Assembly: GCA_963210315.1 (NCBI GenBank)
Contig: OY723238.1
Span: 1,860,001-1,924,000, forward strand
Origin: Rhynchopus euleeides
Lineage: Eukaryota > Euglenozoa > Diplonemea > Diplonemida > Diplonemidae
DNA: 64,000 nucleotides
Direction: 5' to 3'
Of the stretch, positions 29,626 through 38,346 are shown one piece after another. The stretch's first letter is position 1. The number at the start of each line of letters is the position of its first letter. The position numbers were made by a program, and so were the translations under genes. The notes beneath the pieces are model-generated. The model was not told the DNA's origin. It searched no databases and saw only the letters and a program-made list of their open reading frames with translations.

Positions 29626-32145
29626 ATGTCACAGGCCGACCTCCACGGGGTCTCCTCCGGGAACACCGGCTCCCAGGCCGGTGGCCAACAGGCCGCCCCC
29701 CTGCCCCCCCTCGAATTCACGGAACCTCGCAGATACGAGCTCCAACCCCTTCCCCCCCTCTATGGTGCCGCCCACGTGCGCACCATTCTCGACCACCTCC
29801 GGTGGGAGGCGGCGCTGGACAGCCTGGAGGGCGGCGTCGCCGTCCTCGCTGCCGAGCAACCCCCCACCCACGGCACCCCCCCCACATGGACTCTAGTAGT
29901 CAACGGGAAGGAGGTGGTCCTGACGGACACGCTGCTCCTCGAGGAGCAGAAGCAGAGGGAGGCGGCCGCGAAGAAGCAGGCCGAGGAGGTGCTCCGCCTG
30001 AAGCGGCGCTATGAGAGCGTCCGCGACAGGCTCCAGGAGGAGCGCGCCACGGCCGCGAAGGCGGGAAGGTCTGCGAAGTCGCAGGCCAGCGGCACGGTTG
30101 GGCGGACCGGGCGTGGTGGCGGAGCAGCAGCGGCGGCGAAGCAGCAGGCGCAGCAGGCACAGCAGAGAGCTGCCCAGCTCCAGAAGGATCTGGAGAAGCT
30201 CGCCGGGCGCCTGCGGGAGCTCGGGCATGACCCCGCACCTGCCGCCGCCGACTCCGCCACGCAGGGCGACGGCGCGGCTTGTCAAGCCGAGCTGCAGGGC
30301 CTGCGCCGCCTCCTGCAGGACCAGGACGGCCACCGCAAGCGGCTGGAGGCCCAGCTGCTGACCCAGCAGGCACGGCAGGGCGAGCTGGGGCAGCGGATGG
30401 AGGCGATGCAGGGGCACCCGGGCCTGTCAGAGCAGTGGCTCGAAGACCGCCTGCGCCGCCAGGGGGAGCAGCACGCCGAGCAGGTGGCGCTGCTCGAGGC
30501 CCGGCTGGACAGCCACGCCCAGCAGCACGAGCTGCAGATGCAGCGCATGGGGGACCGCCTCGGCCGCCAGGAGGAGCAGCTGCAGGCGCAAGGGGCCCTG
30601 CTGAAGAGCCTCCAGGAGCGCCCCACCACCACACCCCCCACCACTACAGCCACTACGTCCACACTGAAAACGGAGCGTGAACTAAAGGAGCACAAGGCCC
30701 AGCTCCTGGAGGTCGCGAAGCACCAGCAGTCGATGGGCGTGACGGTCTCCCGCCTCCGCGAGCATGTCGGAGGGCTGGGCAAGGCGGTGGGTGAGGCAGC
30801 AGCGAGCACGGATCTGCAGAAGCTGGCTGCTGGGCTCACCGCCTTGGAGGGGCAAGGCCGCGCGCATGCGACGGATCTGACTGCGTCGCGCAAGGGCTGG
30901 GAGGCCAGCCACAAGGCCCTCGAGGCCGACATGCAGGGCCAGCTCGCGCAGCGGGACCTCAAGCACCGGGCGCTTGAGGAGCGCCTCAGCGGCGCTTGCA
31001 AGGCCATGCTGAGCCTGCAAGCCGCGGAGGCGAGCGAGCAGACGCCCCTCTCCCACCACCAGGCGCAGCAGCTCCAGGCGGAGGTGGACGCGGTCAGGGC
31101 CGACCTGGAGGCGCAGCGCGGGCAGGAGCAGCAGCGCCTGGACGCGGCGGTGGCGGAGCTCCGCAGGGCGTGGGAGGCGCAGCAGGGGGAAGCCGCGGTG
31201 GGCGAGCTGCGGCGGCAGACGGAGCGCCTGGGGGTCACGGTGCGCGACCTGCGGGCCTCCTGCGAGGCTGACCGCAAGGACGCCACGGCCGCCCAGCAGC
31301 AGTCGGAGCGGGCGACCGGGGAGCAGGTGGCCCGCCTCCAGAGCCGCCTGGATGAGGTGTGTGGGGAGCTGCGGGGGACCTGCGAGGCGCAGATGGCGCG
31401 GCACGGGGCCCAGCAGCTCAAGGCCCTTGCCGAGAAGGCAACCCAGCTCGACACTACCCTTCGAGCTGACCTCCAACAGGCAGGGAAGGAGGAGGGCGAG
31501 AGGGTGCAGCGCCAGCTGACGCAGCAGGCCAGCGAGCTCGGGCAGAGCTGGCAGGGCCTGCTAGAGGGGGTGCGCGACGCGGAGGAGCAGCGCAAGCTGC
31601 AACACCAGGAGATGCTCATCTCCGTGAGGCGGGAGCTGAGCGCTGCCACAAAGGGGCTGGGTGCGTCCAAGGGGGCGAAGGGCAAACCGCCGGCGGGGCC
31701 CACGGCCGGGCCGGCTGCGGATGCCCTGCCAGCACCCACAAAACCCGCCCGCTCCTCCCCCAGCACCACCACCACCACCACCACCACCTCTGCCACCTCC
31801 GCCGCCTCTGACTCCTCCGCCCCTGCCCCGCCCAGTGATTCGAGCAGTAAACCCGTGACACCTATGGCACCCGGGGCACCAACAACGTCGAGCGCCGCCC
31901 CGACCCCAGCGCAGCCAGCAGCAGTGCCGCCGGCAGCACCGGCGCCGCCTGCCCAGCCTGCCCCGCCGGCCCCACCCCTCCTCGAAGCCCTGACGCCCAC
32001 GGCAGTTGGCGGGGATGAGGCCCCACCCTGTAGGGTGCCGGGAGCCAGCAGGAACGGGAGGACCAGGCAGGCCTCCATCACGGCGTACCTGAAGCCTCGT
32101 TCCAACCGCCTTACCCCCTACCCGCAGAAGCCGGATGAGGAATAG
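29626..32145 (+). CDS. LINE ORF1: coiled-coil protein
   Basis: 839 residues from the first ATG after the CA tract. An N-terminal region of about 100 residues is followed by a very long Ala/Gln/Glu/Arg-rich coiled coil (roughly residues 105-690). A Thr/Pro/Ala/Ser-rich linker and a basic tail come next. LINE ORF1 proteins usually bind RNA and form trimers through coiled coils; no zinc knuckle or RRM is visible here. Near the C-terminus (815-822) QASITAYL fits a PCNA-interacting (PIP) box. The frame ends in TAG (32143-32145) but stays open beyond it into ORF2. Base composition is strongly GC-rich, and the minus strand has an equally long spurious ORF. Confidence 0.8.
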   Translation: MSQADLHGVSSGNTGSQAGGQQAAPLPPLEFTEPRRYELQPLPPLYGAAHVRTILDHLRWEAALDSLEGGVAVLAAEQPPTHGTPPTWTLVVNGKEVVLTDTLLLEEQKQREAAAKKQAEEVLRLKRRYESVRDRLQEERATAAKAGRSAKSQASGTVGRTGRGGGAAAAAKQQAQQAQQRAAQLQKDLEKLAGRLRELGHDPAPAAADSATQGDGAACQAELQGLRRLLQDQDGHRKRLEAQLLTQQARQGELGQRMEAMQGHPGLSEQWLEDRLRRQGEQHAEQVALLEARLDSHAQQHELQMQRMGDRLGRQEEQLQAQGALLKSLQERPTTTPPTTTATTSTLKTERELKEHKAQLLEVAKHQQSMGVTVSRLREHVGGLGKAVGEAAASTDLQKLAAGLTALEGQGRAHATDLTASRKGWEASHKALEADMQGQLAQRDLKHRALEERLSGACKAMLSLQAAEASEQTPLSHHQAQQLQAEVDAVRADLEAQRGQEQQRLDAAVAELRRAWEAQQGEAAVGELRRQTERLGVTVRDLRASCEADRKDATAAQQQSERATGEQVARLQSRLDEVCGELRGTCEAQMARHGAQQLKALAEKATQLDTTLRADLQQAGKEEGERVQRQLTQQASELGQSWQGLLEGVRDAEEQRKLQHQEMLISVRRELSAATKGLGASKGAKGKPPAGPTAGPAADALPAPTKPARSSPSTTTTTTTTSATSAASDSSAPAPPSDSSSKPVTPMAPGAPTTSSAAPTPAQPAAVPPAAPAPPAQPAPPAPPLLEALTPTAVGGDEAPPCRVPGASRNGRTRQASITAYLKPRSNRLTPYPQKPDEE

Positions 32146-35100
32146 GGGGGCGGGCGCTCCGGCCAGCGGGGGGGACCCGCGCAGGAGATTAACGTTCCCC
32201 CTGGCCGGGGTGCCGACCACGTCTGGGGACAAATCACGTTCGCCGTCGGGCCCCCAGCCGCACCCCACCCCGAGAAACAGGAGGTCTCGGGGCGTATACA
32301 AACACCTCCACACACCCCAAGTAGAACCCCAACCCCAACATCACCCCCAACCCCACCTAGACCCAGCCGAGCCGCTGTACGGGCAGGAGATACCCGGGCA
32401 ACGGCCCCGTGCTGGGACCCCGTAGATTTGGCGACAGGGGCAGGAGAACCCCGGCGCCTCCGTGGGGGGGGACAGGAGTACTCCCCCTCCACCATAGAGC
32501 AAGACGAGCAGTGGTTGACGCATGCTGCAAGGAGACTGATGGCGCTCCGGGTACCAGTGCCGAAGGACGGCAACTGCCAGTACGCCGGCCTTGCAGAGCA
32601 GTGCGCGGAGTGGACAGCAGGCGGGTTGCGTGCAGCGGTGGCGTCGTCCATGCGGCAAAACGCAGAGCGCAGGGCCTCGTACGTGCCCGACCACGATGAC
32701 CCGCAGGCCCCTACATCCTACGACGACTACGTCGAGAAGCAGACGCGCCCGGGGACATACGGAGACGCGGCTACCCTCCGGGTTGCGGCAGAAGTTCTGG
32801 ATGCCCAGGTGTGGCTGCTCGCCTCCAACAGCAAGCAATGCATGACCCGGTGTGGGGAGGGAGCCAAGGTGCTGGGCCTTACGTGGAGGCCCTTCCACTA
32901 CGATGTGCTCCGTTTCCCCCTTAGCCTGGCCCGGGAGCTAGCTGTGACGCCGACGAACCAGTGGGACATCCCTGCAGCCCTTCCTATGCCCACCCCGGCC
33001 ACAGCGGACGGGACGCGAGTGCCTACGCCCGTCCAGGGGTCCACAGCGTCACCGCCCCCGCGGCGATTGCGGCATCCTGCATATCAACTAACAACACCGG
33101 GAGTGATCAGGCTGGCGACAGCGAACGTAACGTCACTGCAGACGCACCTAGGCGACGTGGCGGGCCTGAAGGCGGATGTTGTGGCCCTGCAGGAAACCCG
33201 AGTCCCGGACCCGAGCAAGGGCACGCACAACGGCTACTTCGCAGCCCACGGCTGGGCTATGCACTGGGGCAAGGGCATGCTCAGGGTCGCAGGCGCGAAC
33301 GGCCGCGAACAAACAAGGCCCGGAGGTGTGGCTGTCATGGCGAAGGAGGGCCTTGTCGCGCAAGTGGTGCAGCCGAAGACCGCGCAGGAGCAGAAGTTGT
33401 ACGACAGTACCCGCATGGTGCACGTAGTGCTAGCGATTGGAGACGGGAAAACGGCGCTTCATATCCTGAGCGTGTACGGCCACTCGGGGACCGAAGTGGG
33501 TGAGCAGCGGGAAGCCCTCCTGCAAGAGACGCTCGACCTCGCAGCTGGGTTGGGGCAGGTGCCCGTGCTACTGATGGGGGACCTCAACACCAACCCGGAA
33601 ACCAGCGCCACGCTGTCCCAGGCGTGCCGGGTGGGCGGCTGGGTCGACGCGGCGACGACGCATGCGGAGCTCGCACAACAGAGCGTGCAGAACACGTGCT
33701 GGGCGTCGGAGAACGGCACTCGGCTGGACATCTGCCTGATGAACTCCTGCGCAGCGCCGGCCCTGCGTCGCGTTGAGGTGGCGAAGCGGGGGGACTACGA
33801 CATACCCACGCACTGCCCGCTTTTTGTAGACCTAGACCTCACTGCCTTCCGCCGCCCCAAAAAGATCTGCATTCTTCCCACCCCTTTCCCTGCGGGTAAG
33901 CCCAAGCTGGGAGACGCTGCGGCGAGAGGGATAATGCAGGACGTGCTTGCAGAGGGGGAACTGCGCCACGGAGCAACGGCCGCGCAGCTCCTCCACCGAG
34001 CCTCCACCTGCGGCGAGCGTTTCCTAAAGCGTGTCCATGTAGGCCACCTGGAGAGGCAGGAAGCGGCCTACACAGGCAGAGCGGAGGGCTACCACATGCA
34101 GTGGTCGCGGGCGGCCACCAAGCACCACCCCGCCTCTGCACGGGGGGCCGGTGACACGAACACCCGGGCGAAGGACGGACTGTTGGGGAACCTCCGATGC
34201 CTCGTCCAAGAGGGTCTCAAGCGACTGCAAGCCGATGCACCGTACGGCCTCACGAATGGGGAGAAGCACGCCTGGAACGCCGCAAAGAAACGCCTGAGGG
34301 AGGGGGGCCTCCCCCAGGGGCTGCAAGCAGCGCTGACGAACACAACCTCGCAGTTGCCGGACCTGGAGATCCTGGAGCAGGCCCTCATTGCCTTGGAGGG
34401 GTCGCAGAGGGGCATGTTCGACAGGCTCCGCGACGCGAGGATCCGCACGTGGAAGGCGAGGATGCAGAAAGCTTGGACATACGAGGCAGGGCAGGTGTTC
34501 GCGTACCTCGCAGATCGCTTCTGCGCTCCAGCCACCTTCATGCGGCGCGAAGACGGCTCTTTCACGGCCTGCCCCAAGGAGGCGGACGAGCTGCTGAGGA
34601 GCGACACGGCGTGGGGAGGGTACTTCCGTAAGTACGCAACGACGCCAGAGCCCCGGTGGGACACCTTCCGCCAAAAGTACCTCCGCTTTCTCCCCGAGGT
34701 GGCTGACATGGAGTGCAAGACCATCACGGCAGAAGACGTTGGGAAGGCCTTGGCCAAGATGTCCACGTCCACCTCGCCGGGCCTGCACGGTTGGCGGGTC
34801 CACGAACTGAGACAACTCCCGCACGAACTCCTCAGGCTCTTCGCGGAGGTGTTCAACGAAGTTGAACGGTCGGGCGAGTGGCCGGAGCAGCTGATGCACG
34901 CCATGATCTGCCTCATCCCCAAGCCTGGCAGCTCAGGAGAGCCACTGTCGCAGCGCCCCATCAGTATCACCCCCGTGCTGTACAGAGTGTGGGCAGCTAT
35001 CCGGGTGAAACCGGCACTGAAGTGGTTGGAGATCATCGCGCCCGAAGACCTGCACGGCTGCCGGCCTGGCCACGGTGCGGAGGACCTCATCTGGCACCTG

Positions 35101-38100
35101 GCGGCACGTATTGAAGAAGCCCACCTCACAGGGCGACCGCTGCACGGAGTCGCCCTCGACTTCAAGAAGTGCTTCGACACGGTGCCAATCGACCTCACCT
35201 TCCGCCTGGCTGCGGAGCTCGGTTTCGACGCCCGTGTCCTGCGCACCCTGCGAGCAGCGTACAGGACGATGCAGCGGCACTTCCGGGCGAGCGGCACCAT
35301 CGGGGAAGGCTTCCTGCCAACTAACGGCATCATGCAGGGTTGCCCCATCAGTGTCGTGCTGATTAACGTGCTGGTGGGTGTGTGGATGAGGATGGTCGAG
35401 CACCGGCAGGACACAAGGGCGCTGTCTTTCGTTGACGACGTATACGCCACAGCCCCCAGCCCGGAGATCCTGCAAGACGTTGTAGACGACTCTGCGGGTT
35501 TCTCCCACGACACCGGGATGGCTATTTGTGCAGAAATCAAGTCTCACGTTTTCTCGACATCCCCCGGGCCGCTCCGGATTATGTACCGGGCAAGGGATGG
35601 CGAGGCCACTCCCCTCCGGCAGCGCAACAGCTTCGACTGTCTCGGGGCCATGCTACACGCGCGCCTGATCAGGGAAGGGCGCACAGCGCCCCAGTCCGAG
35701 CGCATCGCCCGCCGGAAGGAAGGTGCGCAGCAGAACCTCCGCAGAACCTCAGCGCTGCCCCTGCCGGTGCAATGGAAAGGGCAGGCGGCGGCGATGACGG
35801 CAGGGGCTCGACTATATTACGATGCCCTCGTAACTCGTTGGGACAGCAAGGACATCAGGCGATGGAGGGGCCTCTTCGTCGCCGCGCTCTGGTCTGGCCC
35901 ACCTCGCAGAGCACAGGAGATTGTGCTGTGTGTCCTCCATCAGGCGCACCGGGTGGACCCCGCTGTCGCCCCCCCCTACCGGCAGATCACCACATGGGCC
36001 AAGCAGATCAAAAAGTGGAGCCACAGCAGGGTGCTGTCCGAGGCAGCCTGGGGGAGTAGAGAGAGGCTTGAGGGGACAGGCCCCTTCGCGCTTTTCTGGG
36101 CCGCCCTGCAGGGGATTGAATGGCGCTGGAGTGCTGCGACCACCCTGGCTTACACTGACGAAGCTGGTCGCGCTGTCACCTTCGGCCCTGTTGCTGCAAC
36201 ACCGAGCGCCTGGGCTATCTTTGCACACGACCTCCGCCAATCCCTGCGTAACGCAACGGCGAAGAAGCTGGCCGAACGCAGAGACGACTTCCAAGGAGCA
36301 GAGCACGGCATTGACGGGAGGGTGACACGTTGCGTCCTGGAGGGAGAGGGCGCTGCAATCACGGGGTACCAGCGAGGCCTCCTCCGCTCCGTCGTTGCAG
36401 GGGCGGTGCCTGCTCGTGGGCGCACAGGTCTGGGGGAGGTGTGCCGATACTGCACATCTGGGACCCCGGAGACGGTATCACACCTGTGGTGGGACTGCGC
36501 GGCATGGGAGCCAGTCCGCCAGAAGCACCCCATAGCAGCGAGGGACCGGACGGCCTGGCCGGCATGCCTGGCCCAGTGCGGGGTGGCGCCCATTTACAGA
36601 TACAGCGTCCCGGAGAACGAGCAGCCGCTGCCCATGTCCTTTGCGGACAGGATCACCACCGTGGCACAGCTCCACCGCTACTTCATCGCAGTCCTGGCGG
36701 CGCGACAGGAGAAGGACGGGCTGCTCGACCGCTCTGTGCGCCATCACCGTACTACCGTCTACCCCTGGGAGTGGAGCACCCCTAACCCCGAGAGTGCCTC
36801 CATCCCTGCACTGGCGCCTTCCGAAGTCAAGCAGACGTGGGGCAAGCGGCCCCCAGGCATGTGGGTGGCCCTCTGCGACTGGCTAAGGGTCCTAAAGTGG
36901 GGACCGCAGGGGAGTGAGCATACTGTGACCCTGATGGAGCTGGCCGTGGACTTCGAGCTATCAACTGGCCTTACCCTCCCAGACACCGTGACGCGCCGCA
37001 TCCGCCCCCCCGCCCACGTGGACCCGAATAGGAAGGGCGCGAGGGAGGCCCGCTCGCGCATCCCTGCAGACACAGCCCCAGGGCTCACCCTGTACTTTGA
37101 CGGTGGTGCGCGCGACAATGGCACCCCCTTCGCCGTGGCGGGGGCAGGGGCGGTGCTATACCAAGACGGTTGCAAGGTTTCAGAGAAAGTACTCCCGCTG
37201 CTGAACGTGCGTAGCAACAACATTGCTGAGTACGAGGCGCTCCGTGCAGGTCTGCGCCTCCTCGAGAGGGGTGATGCCCCTGAGGGCCCAGTCACAGTGC
37301 GGGGCGACTCCCAGGTGGTGCTGCGCCAGCTCCAAGGGGACTCATTGTGCCGGGATGCCGCCCTCCGTCCTCTGTTCCTCAGCACGTCCCGGCTAGCTGC
37401 GGACCTCCAACCGAGGTTCACTCTCACATACGAGCATGTGAAGAGGGAATCCAACACAGATGCTGATGCCCTCAGTAACGCCGCGATGGACGAGGCTGAA
37501 AGGCTGGGGGCCTCACGGCAGCAGCTCCAGCAGGACCTCACGGTGTTCCAGAGCAGTATCCTGGGGAAGGCTGCCTCGCTGAAGGGGCTCTGCAGCATGG
37601 TGACGAAAGTAGGCACTGGGCCCTGGCATTGCGGCCATGCTGCCAACTCAACAGTCCTCACGGCGATCGGTGGATCTGTGGCGGCGGGCCTGTCGAGGAG
37701 GGCCCAGCTGAACCCTGCCACTGAGTCGGTGATGCGCAGCCTCCAAGCGCACCTGGCTGTGCCAGCCCCCAGCCGGACGGATACAGTGTTCCATGATCGC
37801 GGAATGGCGTGGGCCGCTACCTTCGCTCCGCAGCCGCACTACCCTGAGGGTTGGCAGCAATCGGCCCAGCAGTGGGCGGCGCGTGGTCGGCAGGCCAACA
37901 GCCGGGTAGGGCGCCCATGGGAGCGGAGGGGCGCTGCCCCCCGAACTGCTCCCCCTGGTGCCAGGAGGAACGCAAAGGTGCTTGCCTGCAAGTTGCATTG
38001 GAAGCCCCGTTGCTCGGCATGCCAGAAGCGGCGCCTCCCGGAGGAGGTGTGCTGCCGCAACCACCACAAGGAGGGGGACGGGCTCCCGGTCACTATGGGC

Positions 38101-38271
38101 TTCTGCAAACGCCACAGCATGGACCGATGCGGTGACTGCTACAGCGATGGCAAAACACTACCACATTGCTGCCAAGCACACCACGCCGGCTATGCTGCAC
38201 GCCCTCCTCCCCGGAGTGGCACTGAGTTGGCCCCACACTCTAACCCGAGTGGGGCCTCCGCTGTGACGTAG
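32146..38271 (+). CDS. LINE ORF2: OTU, endonuclease, RT, RNase H
   Basis: Open in the ORF1 frame from the codon after TAG. The first in-frame ATG is 32539 and the first TTG is 32428 (numbering below from 32428, 1947 codons). Domains: OTU-type cysteine protease at about 38-175 (PKDGNCQYAGL with the Asp/Cys signature, ending PFHYDVLRF with the catalytic His). Then an APE-like endonuclease at about 225-470 (ATANVTSLQ, VVALQETR, LLMGDLNTNP, RLDICLMN, PTHCPL). Then reverse transcriptase at about 830-1020 with FVDD at 1001, RNase H at about 1550-1690 with Asp-Glu-Asp-Asp residues present, and a C-terminal Cys/His-rich module at about 1850-1930. The polyprotein makes and inserts DNA copies; OTU would cleave ubiquitin chains. 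Starting at 32539 would still keep the OTU motif, but only just. Confidence 0.85.
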   Translation, partial: GGGRSGQRGGPAQEINVPPGRGADHVWGQITFAVGPPAAPHPEKQEVSGRIQTPPHTPSRTPTPTSPPTPPRPSRAAVRAGDTRATAPCWDPVDLATGAGEPRRLRGGGQEYSPSTIEQDEQWLTHAARRLMALRVPVPKDGNCQYAGLAEQCAEWTAGGLRAAVASSMRQNAERRASYVPDHDDPQAPTSYDDYVEKQTRPGTYGDAATLRVAAEVLDAQVWLLASNSKQCMTRCGEGAKVLGLTWRPFHYDVLRFPLSLARELAVTPTNQWDIPAALPMPTPATADGTRVPTPVQGSTASPPPRRLRHPAYQLTTPGVIRLATANVTSLQTHLGDVAGLKADVVALQETRVPDPSKGTHNGYFAAHGWAMHWGKGMLRVAGANGREQTRPGGVAVMAKEGLVAQVVQPKTAQEQKLYDSTRMVHVVLAIGDGKTALHILSVYGHSGTEVGEQREALLQETLDLAAGLGQVPVLLMGDLNTNPETSATLSQACRVGGWVDAATTHAELAQQSVQNTCWASENGTRLDICLMNSCAAPALRRVEVAKRGDYDIPTHCPLFVDLDLTAFRRPKKICILPTPFPAGKPKLGDAAARGIMQDVLAEGELRHGATAAQLLHRASTCGERFLKRVHVGHLERQEAAYTGRAEGYHMQWSRAATKHHPASARGAGDTNTRAKDGLLGNLRCLVQEGLKRLQADAPYGLTNGEKHAWNAAKKRLREGGLPQGLQAALTNTTSQLPDLEILEQALIALEGSQRGMFDRLRDARIRTWKARMQKAWTYEAGQVFAYLADRFCAPATFMRREDGSFTACPKEADELLRSDTAWGGYFRKYATTPEPRWDTFRQKYLRFLPEVADMECKTITAEDVGKALAKMSTSTSPGLHGWRVHELRQLPHELLRLFAEVFNEVERSGEWPEQLMHAMICLIPKPGSSGEPLSQRPISITPVLYRVWAAIRVKPALKWLEIIAPEDLHGCRPGHGAEDLIWHLAARIEEAHLTGRPLHGVALDFKKCFDTVPIDLTFRLAAELGFDARVLRTLRAAYRTMQRHFRASGTIGEGFLPTNGIMQGCPISVVLINVLVGVWMRMVEHRQDTRALSFVDDVYATAPSPEILQDVVDDSAGFSHDTGMAICAEIKSHVFSTSPGPLRIMYRARDGEATPLRQRNSFDCLGAMLHARLIREGRTAPQSERIARRKEGAQQNLRRTSALPLPVQWKGQAAAMTAGARLYYDALVTRWDSKDIRRWRGLFVAALWSGPPRRAQEIVLCVLHQAHRVDPAVAPPYRQITTWAKQIKKWSHSRVLSEAAWGSRERLEGTGPFALFWAALQGIEWRWSAATTLAYTDEAGRAVTFGPVAATPSAWAIFAHDLRQSLRNATAKKLAERRDDFQGAEHGIDGRVTRCVLEGEGAAITGYQRGLLRSVVAGAVPARGRTGLGEVCRYCTSGTPETVSHLWWDCAAWEPVRQKHPIAARDRTAWPACLAQCGVAPIYRYSVPENEQPLPMSFADRITTVAQLHRYFIAVLAARQEKDGLLDRSVRHHRTTVYPWEWSTPNPESASIPALAPSEVKQTWGKRPPGMWVALCDWLRVLKWGPQGSEHTVTLMELAVDFELSTGLTLPDTVTRRIRPPAHVDPNRKGAREARSRIPADTAPGLTLYFDGGARDNGTPFAVAGAGAVLYQDGCKVSEKVLPLLNVRSNNIAEYEALRAGLRLLERGDAPEGPVTVRGDSQVVLRQLQGDSLCRDAALRPLFLSTSRLAADLQPRFTLTYEHVKRESNTDADALSNAAMDEAERLGASRQQLQQDLTVFQSSILGKAASLKGLCSMVTKVGTGPWHCGHAANSTVLTAIGGSVAAGLSRRAQLNPATESVMRSLQAHLAVPAPSRTDTVFHDRGMAWAATFAPQPHYPEGWQQSAQQWAARGRQANSRVGRPWERRGAAPRTAPPGARRNAKVLACKLHWKPRCSACQKRRLPEEVCCRNHHKEGDGLPVTMGFCKRHSMDRCGDCYSDGKTLPHCCQAHHAGYAARPPPRSGTELAPHSNPSGASAVT

Positions 38272-38346
38272 AAATGGGCGGGGGTGGGCAATGATCCGCG
38301 CAGGATCTCCCCACACAAAACGTGGTCACCACACACACACACACAG

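Larger units (their letters stand above)
24516..38346 (+). other. 13.8 kb phase-0 intron holding two LINEs
   Basis: The donor is AAG|GTATGT at 24516. The acceptor is a (CA)n tract ending CAG at 38344-38346, directly followed by GCC TCG CGT, in frame with exon 1. The intron contains a palindromic element (24547-24640), two diverged repeats each ending in (CA)n, a truncated LINE and a full-length LINE. The second intron of the gene is only 128 nt, so most of this length is insertion. Confidence 0.6.
29601..38346 (+). mobile_element. LINE copy 2, apparently full length (8.7 kb)
   Basis: Non-LTR retrotransposon inserted at the (CA)n end of copy 1. The 5' flank ends in (CA)nCAG at 29600 and the 3' end is also (CA)nCAG at 38346, so the target duplication would be the CA tract itself. 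The 5' UTR is only 25 nt. ORF1 (29626-32145) and ORF2 lie in one frame separated by a single TAG. The domain order OTU, APE-type endonuclease, RT, RNase H, Cys/His C-terminus places it near RNase H-bearing clades such as I or Ingi; the exact clade needs a tree. Confidence 0.88.

Noticed and set aside
30282..32105. 607-codon minus-strand ORF
   Set aside because: It mirrors the coiled-coil ORF1 of the LINE. Its Ser/Arg/Cys bias comes from GC-rich codons and the plus strand has the meaningful protein.
38284..38346. ATG at 38284 as start of the host exon
   Set aside because: These bases are the LINE 3' end, identical to 29536-29600. The gene begins after the CAG at 38346.
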